Shown here one piece after another: positions 8,366 through 15,421 of a stretch of 64,000 bases of DNA. A program made the translations under genes and the position numbers. The first letter of the stretch is position 1; every line of letters starts with the position of its first letter. The stretch comes from Paraburkholderia aspalathi (lineage in GTDB: Bacteria; Pseudomonadota; Gammaproteobacteria; Burkholderiales; Burkholderiaceae): assembly GCF_900116445.1 (NCBI RefSeq), contig NZ_FPBH01000021.1, forward strand, positions 1-64,000, given 5' to 3'. The notes under the pieces were generated by a model. That model worked only from the letters and a program-made list of their open reading frames with translations, did no database searches and was not told the DNA's origin.

Positions 8366-9685
8366 ATGACCACGGTCTTTATATCGGATATGCAGGATGC
8401 CTCGGGCTCGGCCGGTAACAACCTCGGAATTATCTACAGCGCCACGCAGCGACTGACCGAAGCCGAGGCCGCTTATCAGGAAGCGCTCGACATTTTCCGG
8501 AAGCTGGCCGAGGCCAATCCTGCGGTGTACCGACCCTACGTCGCGTCGACACTCAACAACCTCGGGGCGCTCTATCGCGCCACCCAGCGACTGACCGAAG
8601 CCAAGGCCGCTTACCAGGAAGCGCTCGACATTTTCCGGAAACTGGCCGAGGCCAATCCTGCGGCTTACCGGCCCGATGTGGCGATGACGCTTAACAACCT
8701 CGGAATTCTCTACCGCGACACGCAGCGACTGACCGAAGCCGAGGCCGCTTACCGGGAAGCGCTCGACATCCGCCGGACGCTGGCCGAGGCCAATCCTGCG
8801 GCGCGGCCCTACGTCGCGACGACACTCAACAACCTCGGGGCGCTCTACCGCGCCACTCAGCGATTGACCGATGCCGAAGCCGCTTGCCAGGAAGCGCTCG
8901 ACATCCGCCGGGCGCTGGCCGAGGCCAATCCTGCGGCGTACCGGCCCGATATGGCAATGACGCTGAACAACCTCGGAGCGCTTTACAGCGATACCGAGCG
9001 TGTGACCGACGCCGAAACCACCTACGAGGAAGCGCTCGCTATCAGCCGGACGCTGGCGGAGGCCAATCCCGCAGCGTACCGGCCCGAGGTGGCAATGACA
9101 CTTAACAACCTCGGGATTCTCTACAGCGACACGCATCGACTGTCCGAAGCCGAGACCGCTTACCAGGAAGCGCTCGACATTTACCGGAAGTTGGCCGAGG
9201 CCAATCCTGCGGCGTATCGGCCCGAGGTGGCAATGACACTTAACAACCTCGGGATTCTCTATCGCGGCGCCCAGCGACTGACTGAAGCCGAGACGGCTTA
9301 CCGGGATGCGCTCGACATCCGCCGGAAGCTGGCCGAGGCCAATCCTGCAGCGTACCGGCCCGATGTGGCGATGACGCTCAACAACCTCGGGAATCTCTAC
9401 AGCGCTACCGGGCGACTGACCGAAGCCGAGGCCGCTCACCAGGAAGCGCTCGACATCCGCCGGAAGCTGGCCGAGGCCAACCCTGCGGCGTACCGGCCCG
9501 ATGTGGCGCTGACGCTCAACAACCTCGGGGCGCTCTACAGCGGCACGCAGCGACTGACCGAAGCCGATGCCGCTTACCAGGAAGCGCTCGACATCCGCCG
9601 GAAGCTATTCGTCTACGAGTCTGATGTCACGCTGATGCTCAATAACCTTGCCGCGCTCTTCAACGACAGCGAGCGCCCAACATGA
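8366..9685 (+). CDS. TPR-only paralogue of the caspase-TPR protein, 439 aa
   Basis: The start is set at the ATG at 8366, with GGGAG at 8353-8357; the previous gene stops 21 bases upstream. The first residues MTTVF and the bases around the start (ATGACCACGGT, preceded by GGAGTGC) repeat those of the caspase gene. After about 18 residues, however, the protein passes directly into TPR units (NNLGIIYSATQRL). It has about eight 46-residue units plus partial ones; one unit has lost one residue (AARPYV for AAYRPYV) and the last full unit five. The tail (VYESDVTLMLNNLA...SERPT) matches the tail of the caspase protein. It therefore looks like a copy with the caspase domain deleted in frame. It might bind the same partner as an adaptor or inhibitor. 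Confidence 0.75.
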   Translation: MTTVFISDMQDASGSAGNNLGIIYSATQRLTEAEAAYQEALDIFRKLAEANPAVYRPYVASTLNNLGALYRATQRLTEAKAAYQEALDIFRKLAEANPAAYRPDVAMTLNNLGILYRDTQRLTEAEAAYREALDIRRTLAEANPAARPYVATTLNNLGALYRATQRLTDAEAACQEALDIRRALAEANPAAYRPDMAMTLNNLGALYSDTERVTDAETTYEEALAISRTLAEANPAAYRPEVAMTLNNLGILYSDTHRLSEAETAYQEALDIYRKLAEANPAAYRPEVAMTLNNLGILYRGAQRLTEAETAYRDALDIRRKLAEANPAAYRPDVAMTLNNLGNLYSATGRLTEAEAAHQEALDIRRKLAEANPAAYRPDVALTLNNLGALYSGTQRLTEADAAYQEALDIRRKLFVYESDVTLMLNNLAALFNDSERPT

Positions 9686-9812
9686 CCAGACCTTGTGGAA
9701 TCACTGATGAGAGTCTTGTACGGCTGCAGCGGCTGTTGGGACCGAAGGTTGCGCTCAGCGGTTCCCGGAGGAAACAGAGCTGCGGCGACGACAAGTCCCT
9801 GACGCGTAGGGG

Positions 9813-9926
9813 GAGCAATGTGAGTGCCGCCGCGAAGCGCGACACCTGCTCCTCGACATCAAACGCCGGTGCTACCGGCGGAGCGGCAGGAACCTTGGAA
9901 CCGGACGAAGTGATTGGAGCGGGGCG
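9813..9926 (-). pseudogene. remnant of a second caspase-family gene, inverted
   Basis: Read on the minus strand, this stretch encodes APAFDVEEQVSRFAAAL, matching APAFSAKGQVSRFTAAL of the neighbouring caspase protein (its residues about 232-248). At the DNA level there is an uninterrupted CAGGTGTCGCGCTTC identity. The similarity fades on both sides and the catalytic His and Cys regions are absent, so this is a fragment, not a gene. It lies in opposite orientation to the intact caspase gene. A plus-strand frame starting with an ATGA overlap at 9682 runs antisense through it and is not called. Confidence 0.6.
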
Positions 9927-9953
9927 CAAGGCAATAATGTTGATTAATGCAAA

Positions 9954-10098
9954 AAAGGGACGAATTGGTCGATAATTCGGCATATTGCGAAAAGTGCGAC
10001 ACGAATTGATGGTATAGAGCTGCGCAAACCCCTCCAGATTCGGCAGAGCGGCCCCAAAAGCGACACAAATTGATGGTGCCGCGCGACATGAATTGGAT
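9954..10098. repeat. short dispersed direct repeats, core GCGACACRAATTGATGG
   Basis: Three copies of the core occur at 9996-10013, 10060-10077 and 10083-10098 (the last degenerate, GCGACATGAATTGGAT). A fourth, weaker one starts near 9954 (GGACGAATTGGTCG). On the minus strand they read AATTYGTGTCGC. Multiple short terminal repeats with this look occur at the ends of IS21-type elements, so this may be an IS end left after excision. No transposase is present and the assignment is tentative. Confidence 0.4.
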
Positions 10099-10121
10099 AA
10101 CTCCACACCTGTTCCCGCGTC

Positions 10122-10292
10122 CCCTCGAATTGCAACTAACTGCGGTTTCGCTGGCATCGCCGTCATCGGCTGCACCCACTGCGCCAGGTGATCGGCCAAC
10201 AGGTACGCGTACCCCTGCACCATTTCCATCGTTTCCCACCCTCCCAGTTCCTTTAGCACATGGATGGGCGTTCCGCGTTGCTGCAAAGACGC
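10122..10292 (-). pseudogene. C-terminal fragment of a tyrosine recombinase/integrase
   Basis: The minus-strand frame contains QQRGTPIHVLKELGGW followed by ETMEMVQGYAYLLADHL. This matches the region after the HxxR box of phage-type integrases (GT-L--L-ELGGW---EMV-RYAHL-P-HLA), including the region of the catalytic Tyr. The HTxAS box and everything upstream are missing and the frame runs into unrelated sequence on both sides. It is a decayed integrase that marks the island boundary. Confidence 0.7.
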
Positions 10293-10317
10293 AGCAAACG
10301 GAAATAAACAATCCACA

Positions 10318-10351
10318 AACGACAACCCCGGCCAGTGTCGGGGTTGTCGTT
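10318..10351 (-). terminator. rho-independent terminator of the reductase gene
   Basis: A 13-bp perfect stem has arms AACGACAACCCCG (10318-10330) and 10339-10351, with an 8-base loop. Read on the minus strand it is followed by a T-rich tail (TGTGGATTGTTTATTT). It sits 16 bases past the stop of the gene at 10367-11386. Confidence 0.8.
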
Positions 10352-10366
10352 CAGAAACTCACGCCT

Positions 10367-11386
10367 TCACACCCTGACCAGCAGCTTCCCGAGGTTCTTC
10401 CCTTCGAACAGGCTATTGAGCGCGTTCGGCAACGCGTCGAAACCATCGACGTACGTCTCCTGGTAAACGATTTCACCGTTCTTCACCCACGGCGCGACGG
10501 TCTGCAGCATCTCGTCCATCCGGTGCGTGAAGTCGCGGGCGAGAATCCCCTGAATCGTCGCGCGCTGAAACAGCATGTGTTGCAGGAAGCGCGGCGCGAG
10601 GTCCGGCGTGTCGAGACCGCCGTCGTATTGGGCGATCGCGCCGCAGATCACGATTCGCGCGCGGCGCTTGATGAGCGGAATCACCGCATCGGTGACCATG
10701 CCGCCCACGTTATCGAAATAAACATCGACGCCGCCGGTGGCTGCCTGCAGAGCCGACTGCAAGCCTTCAAGTGTGGGATGCGCCCGGTAGTCGACCGCAC
10801 CGTCGAGCTTCAACGTGTCGGTCAGAAACGCGCACTTGTCCGGGCCGCCGGCGATCCCGATGACGCGGCAGCCGGCGCGCTTGCCGAACTGCGCGACCAG
10901 CGAGCCGACCGCGCCCGCCGCACCGGACACGACCAGCGTGTCGCCAGGACGCGGCTTGCCCGCTTCCATCAAGCCGAACCACGCGGTGCGTCCCGGCATG
11001 CCGAGCACACCGAGCGCAGTCGAAACCGGCGCCGCGTCGGGGTTCAGTTTGGTCAGCTCGCTGTGATGGCATTTGGCGTAGAGCTGCCAGCCGCTATAGG
11101 CCGACACCCAGTCGCCCTGCTTGAAAAGCGGGCTCGCCGACGCCACCACTTCACCCACCACGCCCGCCCGCTGGACGATCCCGAGCGGATGCGGCACGTC
11201 GTAAGTATTGCGTTCATGCTGCTGGATTCGAATGTACGGATCGACGCTGACGATACGCGCCCGGATCAACACTTCATTCGATGACAAATTGTCGTCGAGC
11301 TCGCTTTCGCGCAACTCGTAATGCTCGTCGCCAACGCGTCCTTCCGGGCGCTTGACGTAAAACCACTGGCGATTCTGGTAGTTCAT
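10367..11386 (-). CDS. NADP-dependent oxidoreductase, medium-chain (CurA/leukotriene-B4-dehydrogenase type), 339 aa
   Basis: The start at ATG 11386 gives MNYQNRQWFYVKRPEGRVG, the typical opening of this zinc-independent medium-chain reductase family, which commonly begins 'N-Q-L-RP-G'. The GroES-like N-terminal part carries SVDPYIRIQ. The NADP-binding Rossmann loop is VSGAAGAVGSLVAQFGKRAG. VDVYFDNVGG and the C-terminal NLGKLLVRV are also family hallmarks. Members reduce the C=C bond of alpha,beta-unsaturated carbonyls with NADPH. Length is normal. The gene is transcribed alone, has its own terminator, and stands at the first conserved position beyond the island. Substrate is unknown. Confidence 0.88.
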   Translation of the reverse strand: MNYQNRQWFYVKRPEGRVGDEHYELRESELDDNLSSNEVLIRARIVSVDPYIRIQQHERNTYDVPHPLGIVQRAGVVGEVVASASPLFKQGDWVSAYSGWQLYAKCHHSELTKLNPDAAPVSTALGVLGMPGRTAWFGLMEAGKPRPGDTLVVSGAAGAVGSLVAQFGKRAGCRVIGIAGGPDKCAFLTDTLKLDGAVDYRAHPTLEGLQSALQAATGGVDVYFDNVGGMVTDAVIPLIKRRARIVICGAIAQYDGGLDTPDLAPRFLQHMLFQRATIQGILARDFTHRMDEMLQTVAPWVKNGEIVYQETYVDGFDALPNALNSLFEGKNLGKLLVRV

Positions 11387-11549
11387 GTGAGGACTCACTG
11401 CTGTCGTAGACGGTGAGTGATCTTACCAGCGGGGCGATCACGCACTTGGCCGCCTGACGTCGCAGCGCTGGACGTGCGCGGTGAAACCGGGAGCGGCGCA
11501 GGCGCCGGATCCCAAGCTTGTTGAAAGCCGCCCGTCCCGTTAGAATCCT

Positions 11550-11662
11550 CCGGTCATTGGGGAGTAGCCTTCCTTCATCCATTGAAGGAGAGCGCGTCAA
11601 CATACTTGGCCTACGGGTCATGGCGCGTTCGACCGGGTTGGTTTGGCGAGACCATTGGCGCA
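11550..11662 (+). ncRNA. yybP-ykoY-type manganese riboswitch
   Basis: The leader carries the two conserved blocks of the class in order and spacing: GGGGAGTAGCC (11559-11569) and GGCGAGACC (11645-11653). P1 can form between CATTGG (11555-11560) and CCATTG (11652-11657) with one mismatch. The first arm has a perfect TCCTTC/GAAGGA hairpin (11571-11589). The class is known to sense Mn2+ and to precede cation exporters and MntP/CaCA/TerC-type membrane proteins, as here. A candidate expression platform follows: GGTCGGACG (11675-11683) pairs with CGTCCGACC (11714-11722). The call rests on motif recognition, not a covariance search. Confidence 0.8.
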
Positions 11663-11818
11663 CTGCTTCGTTCTGGTCGGACGGGTCGCGGTGCGTCATT
11701 GGTTCGTTACTTGCGTCCGACCGCGGAGTTGCCCTGTGAAACATCGTTGTGCCCTGCCAGTCTCCCCACTTGCCCGTCCGCTGTGCCGCTTCCCCTTTGC
11801 ATTTGCAGGGAGCCACGC

Positions 11819-12829
11819 ATGACCGGTCTCCTGTTCGAACTCGCCATCATGCTGGTCGTCATTCTGGTGGCGGCCGAGCTCTTCACCAACGCACTCGAAC
11901 ATCTCGGCGAGCGTCTCAAAATCTCCGAGGGCGTGACGGGTTCGCTGTTCGCAGCGGTCGGCACCGCCTTGCCCGAAACGCTTGTCCCGCTGCTTGCGAT
12001 TGCGGGCGGCACGACCGATAGCGCGGTCAATCAGGAAATCGGCGTCGGCGCGATTCTTGGCGCGCCGCTCATGCTTTCCACCCTCTCCACCTTCCTGATG
12101 ACGCTGGCGATTCTCGGTGCGCGCGGTGCCGGCGGTTGGGTCACGCCCGAACGCACGGGTTTCACTCGGGATCTGAACTACTTCCTGTGCGCCTTTGTGT
12201 TGGCGGCCGCGGCGATGTACGTGCCGCACGAACAGATGATCGTGCGGGGGCTGTTCAGCGCGGCGCTGGTCGGTGTGTACATCACCTATGTGGTGATGAC
12301 GTTCCGTGCGTCGAACAAACTGGTCGACGCCGGTCACGGCACCGAAGCACCGGGCAAGATGCTGCTGTCGCGTCTTGGTTTGCCCACCAATCTCGTGACC
12401 ATCGCGGTGCAACTGGTGCTCGCAGTTGCGTTGCTGGTGTGGGGCGCAGAAGGCTTCATCCACGGCGTGCGGGGCGTGTCGCAGGTGCTCGGCGTCTCGC
12501 CGTTGCTGCTGTCGCTGCTGATCATTCCGATCGCCACCGAGTTGCCGGAGAAGGTCAACAGCATCCTGTGGATTCGCCGCGGCAAGGACACACTGGCGTT
12601 CGGCAACATCACCGGCGCGATGGTGTTTCAGGGCACGCTGCTGCCCGCGATCGGAATTCTGCTGACGCCGTGGGCGCCGCGTATCGAAGTGGTGACCGGC
12701 ATCGTGATCACGCTCGCCGCCGCCGCGTGGCTGCGGATCAACGTGCGCGAGCGAGGCGTGCCGGTGTGGGCGCTGTTGGTGTGCGGCGTGTTGTACGCCA
12801 GCTATCTGGTCATCACGCTAACCCGCTAA
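11819..12829 (+). CDS. sodium/calcium exchanger family (CaCA) membrane protein, 336 aa
   Basis: The start at ATG 11819 is preceded by GCAGGGA and is the first ATG giving a membrane protein start (MTGLLFELAIMLVVILVAAELFTNALEHLG). There are about ten hydrophobic segments in two homologous halves. The alpha-repeat motifs are visible as GSLFAAVGTALPETLVPL (first half) and LLIIPIATELPEKVNSILW (second half), each with the conserved acidic residue that binds the cation. The family exchanges Ca2+ or other divalent ions for Na+ or H+. The Mn2+-type riboswitch upstream suggests the physiological substrate may be Mn2+ efflux rather than Ca2+. That substrate assignment is inference. Confidence 0.85.
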   Translation: MTGLLFELAIMLVVILVAAELFTNALEHLGERLKISEGVTGSLFAAVGTALPETLVPLLAIAGGTTDSAVNQEIGVGAILGAPLMLSTLSTFLMTLAILGARGAGGWVTPERTGFTRDLNYFLCAFVLAAAAMYVPHEQMIVRGLFSAALVGVYITYVVMTFRASNKLVDAGHGTEAPGKMLLSRLGLPTNLVTIAVQLVLAVALLVWGAEGFIHGVRGVSQVLGVSPLLLSLLIIPIATELPEKVNSILWIRRGKDTLAFGNITGAMVFQGTLLPAIGILLTPWAPRIEVVTGIVITLAAAAWLRINVRERGVPVWALLVCGVLYASYLVITLTR

Positions 12830-12846
12830 GCGAGTGATGAAAGGCC

Positions 12847-12876
12847 GGGAAGGCCGCTGCCAGGCGCGGCCTTCCC
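12847..12876. terminator. bidirectional hairpin between convergent genes
   Basis: An 11-bp perfect inverted repeat (arms GGGAAGGCCGC at 12847-12857 and its complement at 12866-12876, 8-base loop) lies between the stop of the exchanger gene and the stop of the convergent phosphatase gene. The T-run is poor on both sides, so termination strength is uncertain. Confidence 0.55.
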
Positions 12877-12888
12877 AACAAGCCGCCC

Positions 12889-13947
12889 TTAGTTGGACGG
12901 TGCCGCAGCCGTTGCCGCGCTATCCGGCTTGAACACCGTTGTCCAGTCATCCTTCATATCGACGACGAGCCAGCCTTTCGTGCCGGCTTCGTCCAGCCCC
13001 TTGTCGAGCTTGCCGCTTTTCGCAGCGCGGTCGTACGCATACTCCCGTTCACCGTCGGTGTGATGCAGCAGCGCCGCGAGGCGCGGACCGTCGCCGGCCG
13101 AAGTCCATTCGAGCATCGGCACATCGCCGTCCGCGTTGCCGAACGCGATCACAGGACGCCGGCCGATCGCACGGTCGATGGCGAGCGGTTTGGCCGCGCC
13201 GTCGACGAGCGTGTCGACCTGCGCAAGCCGGGTCAATGCGACGGCGCTGTTCGTTTGGCTGTACTTGTATTTGACGGTGCTGCCGATCACCTGCTCGGGC
13301 GGAATGCCGTACACGCGCTGCGCGATGTCACGGACGAACTCGACATCGCTGCCCGTCACCAGATAGGTCCTGAAGCCGTTGGCGCGCAGGTAGGCGAGCA
13401 ACTCGAGCATCGGCTGATAGGCGAGGTCGGCGTACGGACGATTGAAGCGCGGGTCGCTCGCGGAGTCGAACCATTCGTGCACGAGCGCGGCGAATTGATC
13501 GCTGGTCATGCCTGCATGTGCCGCCGCCAGCACCTTCATCGAGCCGGCGTCGCCGCTCGCCGCGACACTCTTCAAATTGCCTTTCAGAATCGAGCGGAAC
13601 GGTTCCTGCCGTTTCCATTCTGGATGCCGCCCGGCCACTGTCTTCACGCGTTGCAGCGCGAACACCAGTTGGACCGAGGCGGGTTGCTCCGGCCACAACG
13701 TGCCGTCGTTGTCGAACACGGCGATCCGGTCCGCACGCGGGATGAAGTCTTTCGACTCCGGCGTGGTGACCAGCGTGACGAAATCGACAATCGAGCGTTT
13801 GGTCGCGGAGTCGTTCCACGACGCAAGGCTTGCGGCGGTCGATGCGCTGGCTGGCGACTCGCTCGCGTCATGGTGCGGTGTAACGGTGCAAGCGGAAAGA
13901 ACCACAACGGTCAAAGCAATGCAGTACCGGTGCATCGTGCGAATCAT
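12889..13947 (-). CDS. HAD-superfamily phosphatase, lipoprotein, 352 aa
   Basis: The start at ATG 13947 has a GAGG site upstream; the longer frame is unsupported. Residues 1-20 form a lipoprotein signal with lipobox LSAC. HAD motif I is VFDNDGTLW (nucleophile Asp), motif II is TYLVTGSD, and motif IV is IAFGNADGDVPML. A Lys between them (TVKYKY) is the probable motif III residue. The protein is therefore an envelope-anchored phosphoserine-phosphatase-like acid phosphatase. Substrate is unknown. It is monocistronic, facing the exchanger gene convergently. Confidence 0.85.
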   Translation of the reverse strand: MIRTMHRYCIALTVVVLSACTVTPHHDASESPASASTAASLASWNDSATKRSIVDFVTLVTTPESKDFIPRADRIAVFDNDGTLWPEQPASVQLVFALQRVKTVAGRHPEWKRQEPFRSILKGNLKSVAASGDAGSMKVLAAAHAGMTSDQFAALVHEWFDSASDPRFNRPYADLAYQPMLELLAYLRANGFRTYLVTGSDVEFVRDIAQRVYGIPPEQVIGSTVKYKYSQTNSAVALTRLAQVDTLVDGAAKPLAIDRAIGRRPVIAFGNADGDVPMLEWTSAGDGPRLAALLHHTDGEREYAYDRAAKSGKLDKGLDEAGTKGWLVVDMKDDWTTVFKPDSAATAAAPSN

Positions 13948-14589
13948 GAAAGCCTCATTAAAAGCGGTGGATCGAACTTTGAGCGAGCGCAAGTCTAATG
14001 GGACACGGCGATTGTTGCAGCCCATTTTGTTGCTTTTTTGAGCGGGGACGTCAATGCCGGTAATTGCAAATGGTGTATGCCGCTATGCGGCTTTTATGCA
14101 GTAAGCAAACAAATGCTCAAAACTATGGCAATTGTGTGGAATAAGAATGGCGGCCAAAATCTAACTCCGTCCGAAATTGCGTAGCTTTCTATCGTGTTAC
14201 AAATTTATCTCTGTAATCTCGTGAAACGTTTGCTACCATTCCGCCACAACACTCCCAGATTGTGAATTTCTTACCTCCGCATGCGTCGTTTGGTGCGGCG
14301 TCTCTTGAGTCTGAAAGGAGCGTCCATGCAAGCCCTGTATCCGGCCGTACTGTCTTTCCAGCTTGCTCGAGAGACTTAGCGCGAATTAATCGCGTATCTC
14401 ATTCGCTTTGCATATTTCCCCGTTGCGCGTAGCCGCCGGGGCGGGCGAACTTACACCCGCGATTAGCTCGAATTAGTTCGCGCTAGTTCGACACAATTCG
14501 AAAATACGAATGCCATTGCTTTTGCTTTATATGCATTGGGCAAAAGAATGCGTTCGCCTATAAGAAATGCCCATAGACGAGGTGCGGGA
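13948..14589. other. 640-base AT-richer intergenic region upstream of the exported-protein cluster
   Basis: This region separates the divergent phosphatase gene and the barrel gene at 14590. It is clearly more AT-rich than its surroundings and contains a short leader-like ORF (14281-14379) with a good ribosome site. It also has repeats of a TTAGTTCG/AATTAGTTCGCGC type near 14380-14500. Promoters for both flanking genes must lie here, but I could not assign convincing -35/-10 boxes. Confidence 0.4.
14281..14379 (+). CDS. possible short leader peptide (17 or 32 aa)
   Basis: The ATG at 14326 is preceded by GAAAGGAG at a good distance and opens a 17-codon ORF (MQALYPAVLSFQLARET) ending in TAG at 14377-14379. 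The same frame is open from an ATG at 14281, giving 32 residues with an Arg/Leu-rich front. It is far below usual gene-calling length and lies 210 bases before the exported-protein cluster. A translated leader is possible, as is chance. Confidence 0.3.
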   Translation: MRRLVRRLLSLKGASMQALYPAVLSFQLARET

Positions 14590-15384
14590 ATGGGTTGTAA
14601 AGGCGTGGTTAGTTCGGCTGCGTTATACGCTGCCTCGGCGATGTTGTCGCCGGCGTTCGCTCAGGCCTCGGCCGACGAGGCCAATAAAAGTAATAACCCG
14701 CTTAATCTGGCAGCCTCATTCAACATCCAGAATTACTACACGCCGAGCGTGTTCGGCGCCAGTGCGCATACCAACGATCTGCTCTTGCGCCCCACCGTGC
14801 CGATCGGCCCGAACAGCCTGATTGGCGTGCCGGAAATCTTCCGCGCCACAGTGCCGGTCAGTACGCGGCCCGATCCGAGCGGCGGCTACAACACCGGTCT
14901 GGGCGACCTGAATCTATTCGACATCTTCCTGCTCTCGCAAGGCGACGTGCAGGTCGGCGTCGGCCCGCTCGTGACGATGCCGACTGCCACGGACCCCAGC
15001 CTCGGCACCGGCAAGTGGCAGGCCGGTCTTGCCGCTGTCGCCGTCAGCGCGACGAAGGCGCGGCTCCTCGGCGCACTGGTGCAGTGGCAACACTCGTTCG
15101 CCGGGCAAAGCAGCCGGCCCACCACGCAATCGCTCACCGCGCAGCCATTTGGCATCTTCAACCTGCCGGGTGGCTGGTACATCCGTTCGACCGGCACCTG
15201 GACCTTCGATCTGCAGCATGGCAGCTATTACATCCCGGTCGGGCTCGGCGCCGGCAAGGCGTGGAAAGGCGGCTCGACCATCTACAACGCGTTTATCGAG
15301 CCGCAATACTCGGTAGCGCATTCCGGCGCCGGCGTGCCGAAGTTCACCATCTTCGCCGGGCTGAACATGACGTTCGGCAAGTAA
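14590..15384 (+). CDS. exported outer-membrane barrel-like protein, 264 aa
   Basis: The start at ATG 14590 follows GAGG by seven bases and gives a clean signal peptide (GVVSSAALYAASAMLSPAFA, cleavage before QAS). An ATG at 14548 is an alternative. The mature part alternates short hydrophobic strands and Gly/Ser/Asn turns (TGLGDLNLFDIFLLSQGDVQVGVGPL; FAGLNMTFGK at the C-terminus). The terminal aromatic/small pattern fits an outer-membrane beta-barrel. It resembles small transporter-like barrels of the Phenol_MetA_deg group but more weakly than the gene at 18464. It is followed after 37 bases by two DUF1254 genes, so probably first in an operon. Confidence 0.65.
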   Translation: MGCKGVVSSAALYAASAMLSPAFAQASADEANKSNNPLNLAASFNIQNYYTPSVFGASAHTNDLLLRPTVPIGPNSLIGVPEIFRATVPVSTRPDPSGGYNTGLGDLNLFDIFLLSQGDVQVGVGPLVTMPTATDPSLGTGKWQAGLAAVAVSATKARLLGALVQWQHSFAGQSSRPTTQSLTAQPFGIFNLPGGWYIRSTGTWTFDLQHGSYYIPVGLGAGKAWKGGSTIYNAFIEPQYSVAHSGAGVPKFTIFAGLNMTFGK

Positions 15385-15421
15385 GCACAAAAAACCAAGC
15401 ATAGAAACAGAGGGCTTAACC

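Larger units (their letters stand above)
9686..10366. other. mobile-element debris zone at the island edge
   Basis: No intact gene is supported in this 680-base stretch. It contains the caspase scrap, the short GCGACAC repeats, the integrase tail and the terminator of the convergent reductase gene. Together these mark the junction between the accessory island and the conserved chromosome to its right. Confidence 0.6.

Noticed and set aside
6077..9630. Regular repeats that could be mistaken for a CRISPR or satellite array
   Set aside because: The 138-base period is in frame throughout and encodes TPR units; there are no unique spacers.
9682..9975. 97-codon plus-strand frame with an ATGA overlap to the TPR-only gene
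   Set aside because: Most of it is antisense to the inverted caspase fragment; no ribosome site beyond the overlap and no recognisable domain.
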